A DNA stretch of 59,459 nt from Oscillospiraceae bacterium (GTDB lineage Bacteria; Bacillota; Clostridia; Oscillospirales; CAG-272), in NCBI GenBank assembly GCA_015063585.1, contig SVTW01000007.1, forward strand, positions 1 through 59,459. The letters run 5' to 3'. Positions 8,224 through 17,334 of this stretch are shown here, one piece after another. Position 1 is the stretch's first letter; every line of letters begins with the position of its first letter. The notes beneath the pieces are model-generated. The model had not been told where the DNA came from, did not search any database, and saw only the letters and a program-made list of their open reading frames with translations. A program made the position numbers and the translations under genes.

Positions 8224-9234
8224 TCAAAGTAGATTCCAGTCGAACTGTACGATCGGGAAGAATTTATCCTTGGCAAGCCGTGCAAATACCTCGGTTGCCT
8301 CGGTGGGCGCGTGTACCTCTTCAATCAGGCACTTGAAATCAAGCCGCTTGTGGGCAAGCATCCGCATCACGGCGCGCTCATCGTCCGCTTCGGTCCACCA
8401 GCCTGCCGATGACTCCTGCTTGGGTCTCGCCATGGTGTGCGCACCGACCAGCGTGATGCCGGGACCGTGCACCTTGCGGTAGTAGTCGATCGAGAAATCC
8501 GAGCTGCGCGTGCAACCGAGCAGTGCCATGCGACCGAATTTTGCCATGCAATCGAGCGCCATATCCATGCCGCCTCCGTTCCCCGTGATCTCAAGCGCGA
8601 CCTTCACGCCGCCGCCCGTGATCTCCTTGACGGTTTTTGCAAAATCCTCGGCAAAGGGGTCGAGCGCATAATCGGCACCGAGTGCTCTCGCCTGCTCTCG
8701 CTTGCTCGGCACGGGGTCGACCGCGATGATCGGAACCGCCCCCGCCGCGCGGAGAAGCTCCACGCCGAGCAGTCCCAACACGCCAAGTCCCATGACGAGT
8801 GCCGATTCGCCAACCTCCAAGCGGCATTTGCGGATCGCCGCCATGGGAAAGGTTGCGATGTGAATGAGTGCCGCCTCGTCAAAATCGACCGCATCGTCAA
8901 GATGATAAACGTTCGTTGCCTTCATCATGTTGTATTGCGCGTGCTTCGACCATGCGCAGAATACGCGATCGCCAACCGAAAAGCCCTCAACGCCCTCGCC
9001 AATCGCTTCGACGACCCCCGCGACGCTGTAACCAAGCTGACGCGGAAAGGTGACCGCGCCCCCTCTGGTAGGGCTGATGTTGGGGTCGCCAATGAGGTTG
9101 GCACGCTCGGTGCCCGCGCTGATGGTGTCACGTACTGTGCGCACCAGTATCTGTCCCTCCTCGGGCATGCCGACTTCGCGTTCGATCAGCTCGGCAATTC
9201 CGGGAGCTGTGAAAATAATATTCTGATTTTTCAT
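8224..9234 (-). CDS. zinc-binding-type alcohol dehydrogenase (MDR), sugar-related
   Basis: This 336-residue medium-chain dehydrogenase has a GroES-like domain and a Rossmann domain (LVMGLGVLGLLGVELL, about residues 150-165). The catalytic Cys found in classical zinc enzymes (CGxD) is replaced by SAGTERANL, and no four-cysteine structural zinc loop is seen. It belongs to the subgroup often encoded beside Gfo/Idh/MocA proteins. It is the first gene of the leftward cluster and is driven by a promoter that overlaps that of the divergent AraC gene. The substrate is probably a sugar or polyol, which is inference. Confidence 0.82.
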   Translation of the reverse strand: MKNQNIIFTAPGIAELIEREVGMPEEGQILVRTVRDTISAGTERANLIGDPNISPTRGGAVTFPRQLGYSVAGVVEAIGEGVEGFSVGDRVFCAWSKHAQYNMMKATNVYHLDDAVDFDEAALIHIATFPMAAIRKCRLEVGESALVMGLGVLGLLGVELLRAAGAVPIIAVDPVPSKREQARALGADYALDPFAEDFAKTVKEITGGGVKVALEITGNGGGMDMALDCMAKFGRMALLGCTRSSDFSIDYYRKVHGPGITLVGAHTMARPKQESSAGWWTEADDERAVMRMLAHKRLDFKCLIEEVHAPTEATEVFARLAKDKFFPIVQFDWNLL

Positions 9235-9266
9235 TGTTTTTCTCCTTTCGGATTCTTCTGATTCTT

Positions 9267-9306
9267 ATTATAAACGCTTGACAAGGAAAAAACAATATGC
9301 TATACT
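9267..9306. promoter_or_regulatory. overlapping divergent promoters between the dehydrogenase cluster and araC
   Basis: Rightward, TTGACA (9278-9283) and TATACT (9301-9306) are separated by 17 bases and serve the AraC gene. Leftward, TTGTTT (9295-9290) and TATAAT (9272-9267) are also 17 bases apart and serve the dehydrogenase cluster. The two core promoters interlock over about 20 bases, so polymerases must exclude each other unless a regulator decides between them. Confidence 0.78.
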
Positions 9307-9361
9307 ACGAACAAAGAGATACGATCCTCCAAAAATTCAATCCAAGAAGAGGGTTTTCATC

Positions 9362-10132
9362 ATGGATAATACACTTTTCTACAAATCCTTTGGCTTTTGG
9401 CTGCTATCGGCACAAAAAAGCCGCCACACCGACAACGCGCGCGGCATCGATTGCCATTTTCTCGCGCGAATGCTCCGCGGCACAGCACGCTTCGTCACCT
9501 GCTCGGGCGAGGAAATGGAGGTTGCGGCGGGCGACGTGTTCTACCTGCCGCTCGGACTCTGCTACCATTCCTATTGGACACCTGACCGCGGTGGAGTAGA
9601 ATGGGAATCCTATGCCTTTCTTTACTTTCCCGATAAATCAGGCAGGCAATATGCCATGCAAAAGCTTGATGCGAATGCCGCACTTCACGCACATCTGAAC
9701 GCTCTTGCCGCCGACATGCGGGTGTCACCCTCCTCGGTATCGCACCTCTATGCCGCGCTCGGTGAGGCACTCCCACGCATGCGAGAGACCGACCATGACC
9801 CTCGCCGCGATCTATATGCCAAGGCACGCAGTTATATTCACGCGCACCCCGACCTCCGCGTGTCCGATCTGGCACGGCATTGCGGCATGAGTGAATCGGG
9901 ACTTTACGCCTTTTTCCGTTCCTACGCCAACACCACTCCGATTGCCGAAAAGAACCGTATGCTTGCCCGACGCGCCATTGCCCTGCTCGCCTCCACCGAT
10001 CTTTCCGTTGAGGAGATCAGCGACCGCGTAGGCTTTCAGTCGGTTGCATATTTCCGCAAGATCCTGCGGGCGGAAACCGGAAAAACGCCTACCGAGCTTC
10101 GCCGTGAGCGAAGTTCGAAATTCAACCTCTGA
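9362..10132 (+). CDS. AraC family transcriptional regulator
   Basis: This 256-residue regulator has an N-terminal cupin-like sensing domain (about residues 20-95, with GDVFYLPLGLCYHS typical of the family). Two helix-turn-helix motifs of the AraC type follow (about 160-250; the second contains SVEEISDRVGFQSVAYFRKIL). Its gene diverges from the dehydrogenase cluster with interlocked promoters, so it most likely controls that cluster in response to a sugar-like ligand. The start at 9362 was chosen because the promoter -10 box ends at 9306 and upstream Met codons would overlap it. Its 3' end converges with the dehydroquinase-like gene after 12 bases. Confidence 0.9.
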   Translation: MDNTLFYKSFGFWLLSAQKSRHTDNARGIDCHFLARMLRGTARFVTCSGEEMEVAAGDVFYLPLGLCYHSYWTPDRGGVEWESYAFLYFPDKSGRQYAMQKLDANAALHAHLNALAADMRVSPSSVSHLYAALGEALPRMRETDHDPRRDLYAKARSYIHAHPDLRVSDLARHCGMSESGLYAFFRSYANTTPIAEKNRMLARRAIALLASTDLSVEEISDRVGFQSVAYFRKILRAETGKTPTELRRERSSKFNL

Positions 10133-10144
10133 CAAACCGCGGCA

Positions 10145-10912
10145 TCAGAGCAGCATCGCGTCCCGAATCGCCTTTACGGCACGCAGCTGCGGCTGCGCCA
10201 ACGTAGACGTGGGAACGTAGTGCGCCACGCAGAGGTACATGCAACAGCCCAGGGCGGGGCCGATCTGACGGACCAGCTGCTTGTGCGTACCGCCCACCAA
10301 AAACAGGAAGGGACGGTCGAGCTCTTTTTTGAGCCGATGAATGATCTGCAAGGCTGCCATTTGCTCGTCCTCACTGTTTGCTTTGGAAACGATCTTCACC
10401 ACATCCGCGCCGCGCGCCACCTGCTCTTTTGCGTAACGCAAAACCTCTTCCTCGTCAAAAAAGCGTGACGTATGCGTGGACATGAGCACCTCGCCGCCCT
10501 TCTCGTGAATGGTTTTAATCAATTCCGACTGCCGTTGAACGGCAATCGGATCGAAGGTGAGTTGATCGGGGGTGGGATCATACAGATCCCCCATCACGTC
10601 ACAAAGTGTCGCCCCCGCCTCCAGCCCCATCCGAAGCAGCTCGACGCGCTCCTCATCGGTCAGATCGGCATTGTATTTTCCGCGGTAGGAGGTAATATAG
10701 ATCGGTCTACCTTCACACATTTCAAAAATTTTACGGAGCGTTTCAAGATTTCGGTATTCGGGCTTCAGGCTGCAAAGCTGGATTCCAAAGGCATCGGCTC
10801 CGTCATAGAGTGAATTGAGGATCATGCATTTGATCTTCTCGGGGGTCTCCTCTTGGATCATTGCCACCAAAAGCCGCCGCTCGCGGTTGAGAAAGCTTGC
10901 TTTTTTCATCAT
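10145..10912 (-). CDS. type I 3-dehydroquinate dehydratase-like aldolase
   Basis: This 255-residue protein resembles type I dehydroquinases (AroD family, TIM barrel with a Schiff-base lysine). The matching pieces are ITSYRGKYN (about residue 73), MSTHTSRFF (about 143-151) and GADVVKIVSK (about 168-177), where the lysine in VVKI aligns with the catalytic Lys. No other shikimate gene is nearby, and it overlaps the SDR gene upstream at ATGATGA. It may therefore act on a quinate- or sugar-acid-like compound rather than in aromatic amino acid synthesis. That reassignment is inference; the fold assignment is moderately secure. Confidence 0.68.
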   Translation of the reverse strand: MMKKASFLNRERRLLVAMIQEETPEKIKCMILNSLYDGADAFGIQLCSLKPEYRNLETLRKIFEMCEGRPIYITSYRGKYNADLTDEERVELLRMGLEAGATLCDVMGDLYDPTPDQLTFDPIAVQRQSELIKTIHEKGGEVLMSTHTSRFFDEEEVLRYAKEQVARGADVVKIVSKANSEDEQMAALQIIHRLKKELDRPFLFLVGGTHKQLVRQIGPALGCCMYLCVAHYVPTSTLAQPQLRAVKAIRDAMLL

Positions 10913-11682
10913 TTGTCACCATACTGCTTTCTTCTCATAGCGGCACGGCCACCATCGATCATCAGGTTGGTGCCATTGATAAACGCGCCCTTTTCGGACG
11001 CTACGTACAGAATAAAATCTACGATCTCGCGCGGTTCTGCCGCCCTGTCGAGCATCGTTCGCATGTTTGCCATCGCCGCGCGCGTCAGAACAGGCCCCGG
11101 TGATACACAAACGCAGCGAATTCCGTATTTTGCTCCATACTGTGCCACCGAGCGCGTCATGCCGTACATTGCGGCGCTTTTGGATGCCGAATAGGCGATG
11201 TTGTGAGAACACCCCTCCTCGCCTGTAATCGATCCAATATGCACGATCACGCCGCTTTTCTGCTCTCGCATCTGTGCGAGGACCGCGTGGTCAAAATACA
11301 ATTGCCCACGCAAATTAACGTCCAAGCCCCAATCATAGACCTCGATCGGCACGTCGGGAAACTCGGTTTTTCCGTCCACTTTCAGCACACGTGTTTCGGC
11401 ACCGCCCGCGCAAGGAACCAACAGGTCAATGCTACCAAACGCACGCACCGCCTCATCTCGCGCGTGGCAGACCTGTGCGTAGTCACGCACGTCACAAATC
11501 ACGCCGATCGCCGCCCCCGCACGGATCTCATTGATCTCGTCCACAGCCTTTTGCAAGTCTTCGGGTTGAATATCGCAAAGCACGGCATTTCCGCCCGCCG
11601 CTACGTATTCGCGGCAAATCAAATACCCTATTCCCGATGCCGCGCCGCTGACAAGCGCGGTTTTGTTTTCAAATTCCTTCAT
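10909..11682 (-). CDS. SDR family oxidoreductase
   Basis: This 257-residue classical short-chain dehydrogenase has the cofactor turn SGAASGIG (about residues 12-19), the PCAGG segment in place of NNAG, the catalytic Ser in HIGSITGEEG, Tyr-x3-Lys in YSASK and the PGP loop (SPGPVLTRA). Such enzymes reduce or oxidise sugars, polyols or quinate-type alcohols with NAD(P). It follows AAAGGAGGTG and a good leftward promoter. The dehydroquinase-like gene overlaps its end, and an AraC regulator diverges upstream, so the three form a small inducible unit. Confidence 0.9.
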   Translation of the reverse strand: MKEFENKTALVSGAASGIGYLICREYVAAGGNAVLCDIQPEDLQKAVDEINEIRAGAAIGVICDVRDYAQVCHARDEAVRAFGSIDLLVPCAGGAETRVLKVDGKTEFPDVPIEVYDWGLDVNLRGQLYFDHAVLAQMREQKSGVIVHIGSITGEEGCSHNIAYSASKSAAMYGMTRSVAQYGAKYGIRCVCVSPGPVLTRAAMANMRTMLDRAAEPREIVDFILYVASEKGAFINGTNLMIDGGRAAMRRKQYGDK

Positions 11683-11713
11683 GATGGAACACCTCCTTTA
11701 TCGGTATGAAACT

Positions 11714-11742
11714 ATTATATCGCGCATCCCTTTCGCCATCAA
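11714..11742 (-). promoter_or_regulatory. promoter of the SDR/dehydroquinase-like unit
   Basis: On the minus strand TTGATG (11742-11737) and TATAAT (11719-11714) are 17 bases apart, followed by AAAGGAGGTG and the SDR start at 11682. A separate rightward promoter for the AraC gene lies about 60 bases to the right. Confidence 0.8.
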
Positions 11743-11804
11743 TGGAAAAAACGATTCTTTTTTAACATTTTCGATCCTATTTCTTTCTTTTTTTCAAAAT
11801 TATC

Positions 11805-11833
11805 TTGATTTCTTTATCAAAAAGGAATATAAT
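11805..11833 (+). promoter_or_regulatory. promoter of the second araC gene
   Basis: TTGATT (11805-11810) and TATAAT (11828-11833) are separated by 17 bases. The -10 box overlaps the first ATG of the reading frame, so translation should begin downstream, at the GTG at 11859. Confidence 0.78.
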
Positions 11834-11858
11834 GAGCAAAAAGGAGGTGACCTCACCT

Positions 11859-12611
11859 GTGAAGCCTTGGAGCGATCTTGTGGTCACGGAAATCGATCAC
11901 ATCATCACGGTGCCGTCCGAGCGCGGGCGTCATTTGAAAATACAAGACCGTAGCCGGTACGGGCTCAGCTTCTGCCATACGGGGCAGATCAGCTACACGA
12001 TCAACGGCAACCGCGTCCTCTCCAATCGGGACGTTGCCGTACTTTTGCCGCGCGGCGGCACGTATGAGCTTCACGGAGACAGCACGGGAAGCTTTCCGCT
12101 GATCAATTTTCAGTGTCTCAATGAACTGCCATCCGATGAAATCACGGTTTGTCACCTTGCCGCACCCGAAAGCTATTTGCGTGATTACGAGCGTCTGCTC
12201 TCGCTTTGGACGCTCAACGGCAACCGCGCTGAAATGATGGCACTCCTGTACGATATGCTCGCCCGCCTCGCAAAAGAGGGAGCGGAACAAAAACCGCATC
12301 TGCTCACCCCCGCCATCGAATACCTCGGACAAAATCTTGGAGATCCCGCCCTCTCCAACGCGCAATTGGCTCACAGGGCAAACATGAGCGAGGTCTATTT
12401 TCGGCGTGTCTTTAAAGAGACCTATGGCACGACCCCGCATCGGTACGTCATGGACCTGCGTATCCGCCGCGCCAAGCAACTTTTGACGGAAGGTCCATCG
12501 TCGGTAACGGCAATTGCCGAATCCTGCGGGTTTTCCAGCGTTTATCATTTCTGCCGCGCATTTAAAGCCATCACGGGACTCACCCCCTCCGAATATGCGA
12601 GAAAAAAATAA
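11859..12611 (+). CDS. AraC family transcriptional regulator
   Basis: This 250-residue regulator has an N-terminal cupin-like domain (with RDVAVLLPRGGTYELHG) and a C-terminal double helix-turn-helix. The second motif, VTAIAESCGFSSVYHFCRAF, is a very typical AraC signature. The start was set at GTG 11859 because AAGGAGGTGA ends eight bases before it, while the ATG at 11832 lies inside the promoter -10 box. It diverges from the SDR/dehydroquinase-like unit and is its likely activator. A strong hairpin terminator follows immediately. Confidence 0.88.
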   Translation: MKPWSDLVVTEIDHIITVPSERGRHLKIQDRSRYGLSFCHTGQISYTINGNRVLSNRDVAVLLPRGGTYELHGDSTGSFPLINFQCLNELPSDEITVCHLAAPESYLRDYERLLSLWTLNGNRAEMMALLYDMLARLAKEGAEQKPHLLTPAIEYLGQNLGDPALSNAQLAHRANMSEVYFRRVFKETYGTTPHRYVMDLRIRRAKQLLTEGPSSVTAIAESCGFSSVYHFCRAFKAITGLTPSEYARKK

Positions 12612-12670
12612 AAAGATCTGTTCCGTCTCCTATCCGACAGCAAATCGGAAGATACGGAACAGATCTTTTT
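12611..12670. terminator. bidirectional terminator between araC and rpiR-type genes
   Basis: The arms AAAAGATCTGTTCCGT and its complement ending TCTTTTTT form a long stem, with an inner TCCGA/TCGGA stem and a CAGCAAA loop. A-rich and T-rich edges on both sides allow termination of the convergent AraC and RpiR genes. Confidence 0.9.
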
Positions 12671-13423
12671 TCAGTTTTCGGCAGTCTCGTCCTCGCTCAC
12701 CAGATATTCAATGAGCGTGCGCGTGATGATCTGAAGCCCCAGCCGCGATGTGCCGCCGAAAAAGCGGTTGGGATATATGGACTGCGTGTATCCGTAAATA
12801 CAAAGGTCGGAAACCTCGTCCAATGCCGTCCCCTGCATACAGCAACAGCTTACCACCGACGCACCCTGTTTTTTTCCAAGCCGCGCACCGATCGCGAGCT
12901 CCGGCGTGGAGTTTTTCACCGAGAGAATCAGAATCAGATCTCGCTCGGTTGAAAGCAGGTCGAGCTTTTTCATCATTTCGGAATCACTGATCAGACAGAC
13001 CGCAATGTGCTGACATTGAAGCTGCAGAGCAAATTCCTCGGCAATGAGCGCAGTCAAACCGTTGGCAAGCAGATAGACCGTGCGTGCCTCGCGGATCATC
13101 CTTGCCGCCGCAATCACAGACGGAATATCGATCCGCTTTACGGTCTCCACGCATTCCCGATAAGACTTGGAAAGAATGCGGTTCATCTCCGAGCTCTGCC
13201 GATTTGTCTTTTGTTCCTCCGAAAGGCGAAATTTCATCTCAGAAAAAGAGGAAAAACCGCATTTTCGAATGGCTCGCGAAACCGTTGCATTGGAAACGAA
13301 CGCCCCCGTTGCCACGTCCTCGATCGAGAGCAAATTGATGATACAGCGTTGCTTGTTAATGTAATCCACCGCAGCCTGCTCGGCATCCGACAGCCGCTGT
13401 CCGAGTTCGCCTTGCAATTCCAT
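12671..13423 (-). CDS. MurR/RpiR family transcriptional regulator
   Basis: This 250-residue regulator has an N-terminal RpiR helix-turn-helix (about residues 1-75; the recognition segment contains FVSNATVSRAIRKCGFSSF). A SIS sugar-phosphate-binding domain follows (about 95-235, with VYLLANGLTALIAEEFALQL and the ILSVKNSTPE turn). RpiR proteins sense phosphosugars and usually repress sugar genes. The start at 13423 was preferred to two upstream Met codons because GGAGG lies eight bases before it. It lies 48 bases downstream of the zinc alcohol dehydrogenase, with which it is probably cotranscribed, so it may report on that enzyme's pathway. Confidence 0.9.
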   Translation of the reverse strand: MELQGELGQRLSDAEQAAVDYINKQRCIINLLSIEDVATGAFVSNATVSRAIRKCGFSSFSEMKFRLSEEQKTNRQSSEMNRILSKSYRECVETVKRIDIPSVIAAARMIREARTVYLLANGLTALIAEEFALQLQCQHIAVCLISDSEMMKKLDLLSTERDLILILSVKNSTPELAIGARLGKKQGASVVSCCCMQGTALDEVSDLCIYGYTQSIYPNRFFGGTSRLGLQIITRTLIEYLVSEDETAEN

Positions 13424-13471
13424 GCCGTCCACCTCCGTCATCACGCGTATTTGCGCCAAAGCAGCGCGCTA

Positions 13472-14488
13472 TTATTGCAAAGTGGGATCGATTGCAACCA
13501 ATACCTTGCCGCGGCGGCTCAGCTTGGGCGCGCGGAACTCCTCCACCGCCTCCTCGGGAGAAAGCACACCGCAGATGATCTTATCGGTGTCAAGCAGTCC
13601 CGCGTTGAGCAGACGCACGGCGCGTGCCGAGGTGTGGGGATTGACAAACGAGGTCTTGATGGTCAGCTCCTTGAGGAAGGCATCGTAGAGCGAGATCGGA
13701 AGCGTTGCCGCCGAATCGCTCACACCGAACATGACAACGGTAGCACCCTTGCCCGCAATGGCGAGTGCCGCCTCCTGTGCCGCACCGATACCAACGCACT
13801 CAATCACCTTGGTCACGTCATGCTCAGCGGCATACTGCTCGATCGCCGCGCGGTCCTCGGAGGGAATGAACGCTGTTGCGCCAAGTGCCATTGCGCGCTC
13901 ACGCTTTGCGGCATCGTATTCCACTACGGCGATCTCTCCCGCGCCTGCACTGCGGAGAAGCTGGAGAATGATATTACCGATCGCGCCAAAGCCGATCAGC
14001 GCAACGCTCTCACCGTGCTTTACGCCGAGCAGATCCATTCCGCGCAGGCAGCACGCAAGCGGCTCACAAAGTGCCGCATCGCGCAGAGAAAGCGTGTCGG
14101 GCAAATGGTACACGTTCTCCTCGGGGGAGGTTACAAACTCCGCCATTCCTTTTACAACGCCGCGTGCATGCTCGCAAAACGAGGGCTTGCCCTCCTTGCA
14201 GTAGTAACACTTTCCGCATCCCCAGTTGGGATCAACCGTCACTCTGTCACCGACCTTGAAATTGGTCACTGCACTGCCAACCGCCTCAACAATCCCCGAG
14301 ATCTCATGTCCGAGTGCCACGGGATAGCGAATCGGATGGGTATTCTTTTTTCCCGCATATTTGTGAAAATCACTGCCACAGATGCCGCAGTAGGCCACGC
14401 GTACGCGCACGTCTCCGGGATTCATTTCAACAATGGGAAGCTCTCCAATGTCAACCTTCCCCGGCCCGTATAAAACAACAGCTTTCAT
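13472..14488 (-). CDS. zinc-dependent alcohol/polyol dehydrogenase
   Basis: This 338-residue medium-chain dehydrogenase of the sorbitol/threonine/butanediol group has all the usual zinc ligands. The catalytic site is formed by CGICGSD (about residue 37), GHE (about 62) and CEPLAC (about 145); the structural zinc loop has four Cys within CGKCYYCKEGKPSFC. A Rossmann motif, GFGAIGNII, follows. It oxidises a secondary alcohol, probably a polyol or threonine-like compound, with NAD. It has its own promoter and is followed by the RpiR gene, which suggests a sugar-alcohol role. Confidence 0.92.
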   Translation of the reverse strand: MKAVVLYGPGKVDIGELPIVEMNPGDVRVRVAYCGICGSDFHKYAGKKNTHPIRYPVALGHEISGIVEAVGSAVTNFKVGDRVTVDPNWGCGKCYYCKEGKPSFCEHARGVVKGMAEFVTSPEENVYHLPDTLSLRDAALCEPLACCLRGMDLLGVKHGESVALIGFGAIGNIILQLLRSAGAGEIAVVEYDAAKRERAMALGATAFIPSEDRAAIEQYAAEHDVTKVIECVGIGAAQEAALAIAGKGATVVMFGVSDSAATLPISLYDAFLKELTIKTSFVNPHTSARAVRLLNAGLLDTDKIICGVLSPEEAVEEFRAPKLSRRGKVLVAIDPTLQ

Positions 14489-14524
14489 AATATTCCTCCG
14501 TGATAGTAAAATTTAAACATCTTA

Positions 14525-14533
14525 ATTATAGCA
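14525..14533 (-). promoter_or_regulatory. extended -10 promoter of the alcohol dehydrogenase
   Basis: Read on the minus strand, TGC directly precedes TATAAT, an extended -10 element. No good -35 box is visible at 17 or 18 bases, so the promoter may rely on the extended element or on an activator. The ribosome site GGAGG and the start at 14488 follow. Confidence 0.6.
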
Positions 14534-14602
14534 TATCTTCTGCCGAAAGAATTTTCATATTTTTTCAAAAACGGGAAAACTTTTTCTTTTTTTCAAAAAG
14601 AA

Positions 14603-14634
14603 ATGGGGAAACCCTACGGCGGAGGCTTCCCCAT
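14603..14634 (-). terminator. valS terminator
   Basis: The arms ATGGGGAA and TTCCCCAT enclose a GC-rich loop. On the minus strand they are followed by TTCTTTTT. The hairpin begins about 25 bases after the valS stop codon. Confidence 0.85.
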
Positions 14635-14658
14635 AAACATCCGAAGGTTCGGAATCGC

Positions 14659-17313
14659 TTATTTCAGTTTTTCCAAAGCCGCCTGAACGCCCGCAAGATT
14701 TTCGCTGTACTTCGCAAGCTTCGCGCGTTCAGCGTCCACCACAGCGGCGGGTGCCTTTGCAACAAAGCTCTCGTTTGCCAGCTTCTTATTGACACGGTCG
14801 ATCTCATCGGTCAGCTTTTTCAGCTCTCCTTCAAGACGCGCGCGCTCCTTTTCGGTATCCACAAGGTCCGACATCGGCAGATACAGCGTTGCCGAATCGG
14901 TGATGATCTGCACGGCATTGTCGGCATTAACGGTTGCGGAGTCAAAGGCCTGGGAAACCTCCACGTCGGAGGCAGACGCCAACCGCACGAAGAAGGGATG
15001 CGTGGAGGGACCGAAGGAATCGGTATATTTGGTTGCGATATAGACCTTTGCCTTTCTCGACGGCACCACGTTCATCTCGTTGCGGCGCAAACGGATCGCC
15101 TTGATCGCCGCGATGATACGCGTCATTGCCTGCGATTCGGCAAAATAGTCCATCGCCTCGTCCACCTTCGGGTAAGCGGCGATCACAATGCTCTCGCTGT
15201 CGCCGTCATGCGGAAGTGCCTGATAGATCTCCTCGGTGATAAAGGGCATGAAGGGATGCAGGAGCTTGAGCGTGCCCGTGAGAACGTAGCACAGCACGTT
15301 TTGCGCAACCTCATTGCCCTGTGTTCCCTTTTCATTGAGGCGGCTCTTGGTCAGCTCGATATACCAATCGCAGAAGATATCCCAAACGAATTCGTAGATG
15401 GCGTTGAGTGCCACACCGATCTCAAAATGATCGAGCGCGTTGGTCACGTTTGCCACCGTTTTATTGAACTCGGAAAGGATCCACTTATCCTCGGTTGCGA
15501 GCCGATCCGTCGCGGGCAACTCCACGCGGTCGATGGTCAGGTTCATGCGGACAAAGCGCGATGCGTTCCAAAGCTTATTTGCAAAGTTCCGCGCCGCCTC
15601 CATTTTTTCATCCGAGAAACGCATGTCATTTCCGGGCGAGTTACCCGTGGAGAGTGCGTAGCGAAGCGCATCGGCACCGTATTTCTCGATGATCTCAAGC
15701 GGATCAATGCCGTTTCCGAGTGACTTGGACATTTTCCTTCCCTGCGCGTCACGCACAAGACCGTGAATAAAGACGGTGGAGAAGGGCTTCTCTCCCATAT
15801 GCTCAAGTCCCGAGAAGATCATACGCGACACCCAGAAGGTGATGATATCGTAACCCGTAACCAGCACGCTTGTGGGATAATATTTTTTCAGGTCCTCGGT
15901 CATCTCGGGCCAGCCCATCGTGGAGAAGGGCCAAAGTGCCGACGAGAACCACGTATCGAGCACGTCCTCATCCTGACGGACGGCGGCGCCGCACTTGGGG
16001 CAGGCGGTGATATCGGTGCGCGACACCGTCATTTCTCCGCATGCGTCGCAGTAGAACGCGGGAATGCGGTGACCCCACCAAAGCTGACGCGAGATACACC
16101 AATCGAGGATGTTATTCATCCAGTTGAAATAATTCTTGGAGAAACGTTCGGGAACGAAGCGGATGTCGCCGTCCTCAACCGCCTTGATCGCGGGCTCGGC
16201 AAGCGGCTTCATCTTCACGAACCACTGGTCGCTCGTCATGGGCTCAACCGTGGTGCCGCAACGGTAGCAAACGCCAACGTTGTGCTCATGCGGGACCACC
16301 TTTACAAGATAGCCCTCTGCCTCCAGATCTGCCACCAGTGCCTTGCGGCAGGCATAGCGGTCCATGCCCTCATATTTGCCCGCGCCTGCGTTCATGGTGG
16401 CATCGTCGTTCATCACCTTGATCTGCTCCAGATCGTGACGCTGACCAACCATAAAGTCGTTGGGATCGTGGGCGGGCGTGATCTTTACACAGCCCGTACC
16501 AAAGCCGATCTCCACGTAGTCGTCGGCAATTACGGGAATCTCTCTGCCAACGATCGGCAGGATCAGTGTTTTGCCGATCAGGTGCTTCATTGCCTCGTCC
16601 TCGGGGTTTACAGCAACAGCGGTATCACCGAACATGGTTTCGGGACGCGTGGTAGCAACCTCCACGTAACCGTCCTCCCCCTTGATCGGGTACTTGATGT
16701 GCCAGAAGTTGCCCGGTTGATCCTTGTATTCAACCTCGGCATCCGAAAGTGCCGTGAGACAGCGCGGACACCAGTTGATGATGCGGTAGCCGCGATAGAT
16801 CAGTCCCTTTTCATAAAGGTTGACAAACACGTCACGAACCGCGCGCGAGCAGCCCTCGTCAAAGGTAAAGCGCTGACGCGTCCAATCGCAGGATGCGCCC
16901 AGCTTTTTGAGCTGACCCGTGATACGTGCCTCGTATTTATCCTTCCACTGCCAAACGCGCTCCAGGAATTTTTCGCGTCCGAGATCGTAGCGCGAAAGCC
17001 CTTCCTCTACGCGCAAACGCTCCTCCACCTTGATCTGCGTGGCAATGCCCGCATGGTCGGTGCCGGGGATCCAGAGCGTATTAAAGCCCTGCATGCGCTT
17101 ATAACGCACCAGAATATCCTGAAGGGTCTCGTCAAGCGCGTGACCCATATGAAGCTGACCCGTGACGTTGGGAGGCGGAATGACCACCGAGAAATGCTCG
17201 GCATCATTTTTGACATCGGGCGTGAAATAGCCTTTTTCACACCAGGTTTTGTAGATTCTGTCCTCAAACTCGCCCGGGGCGTATGTTTTGGGCAGCTCAT
17301 TGTATTGATCCAT
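14659..17313 (-). CDS. valS: valine--tRNA ligase
   Basis: This 884-residue class Ia synthetase charges tRNA-Val. Visible features are the HIGH-type motif HMGH (residues 55-58), the editing (CP1) region, a zinc-finger-like pair of CxxC motifs (CDACGEM and CPKCGA), the KMSKS loop (about residue 526) and the C-terminal coiled coil typical of ValRS (about 820-884, starting near [14 protein letters not shown]). The length is normal. The start at 17313 was chosen because AGGAGG lies nine bases before it; the Met two codons upstream is too close. A T-box leader with a valine specifier precedes it, so expression should rise when uncharged tRNA-Val accumulates. Confidence 0.97.
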   Translation of the reverse strand: MDQYNELPKTYAPGEFEDRIYKTWCEKGYFTPDVKNDAEHFSVVIPPPNVTGQLHMGHALDETLQDILVRYKRMQGFNTLWIPGTDHAGIATQIKVEERLRVEEGLSRYDLGREKFLERVWQWKDKYEARITGQLKKLGASCDWTRQRFTFDEGCSRAVRDVFVNLYEKGLIYRGYRIINWCPRCLTALSDAEVEYKDQPGNFWHIKYPIKGEDGYVEVATTRPETMFGDTAVAVNPEDEAMKHLIGKTLILPIVGREIPVIADDYVEIGFGTGCVKITPAHDPNDFMVGQRHDLEQIKVMNDDATMNAGAGKYEGMDRYACRKALVADLEAEGYLVKVVPHEHNVGVCYRCGTTVEPMTSDQWFVKMKPLAEPAIKAVEDGDIRFVPERFSKNYFNWMNNILDWCISRQLWWGHRIPAFYCDACGEMTVSRTDITACPKCGAAVRQDEDVLDTWFSSALWPFSTMGWPEMTEDLKKYYPTSVLVTGYDIITFWVSRMIFSGLEHMGEKPFSTVFIHGLVRDAQGRKMSKSLGNGIDPLEIIEKYGADALRYALSTGNSPGNDMRFSDEKMEAARNFANKLWNASRFVRMNLTIDRVELPATDRLATEDKWILSEFNKTVANVTNALDHFEIGVALNAIYEFVWDIFCDWYIELTKSRLNEKGTQGNEVAQNVLCYVLTGTLKLLHPFMPFITEEIYQALPHDGDSESIVIAAYPKVDEAMDYFAESQAMTRIIAAIKAIRLRRNEMNVVPSRKAKVYIATKYTDSFGPSTHPFFVRLASASDVEVSQAFDSATVNADNAVQIITDSATLYLPMSDLVDTEKERARLEGELKKLTDEIDRVNKKLANESFVAKAPAAVVDAERAKLAKYSENLAGVQAALEKLK

Positions 17314-17334
17314 TTTCATGAACCTCCTGTATTT

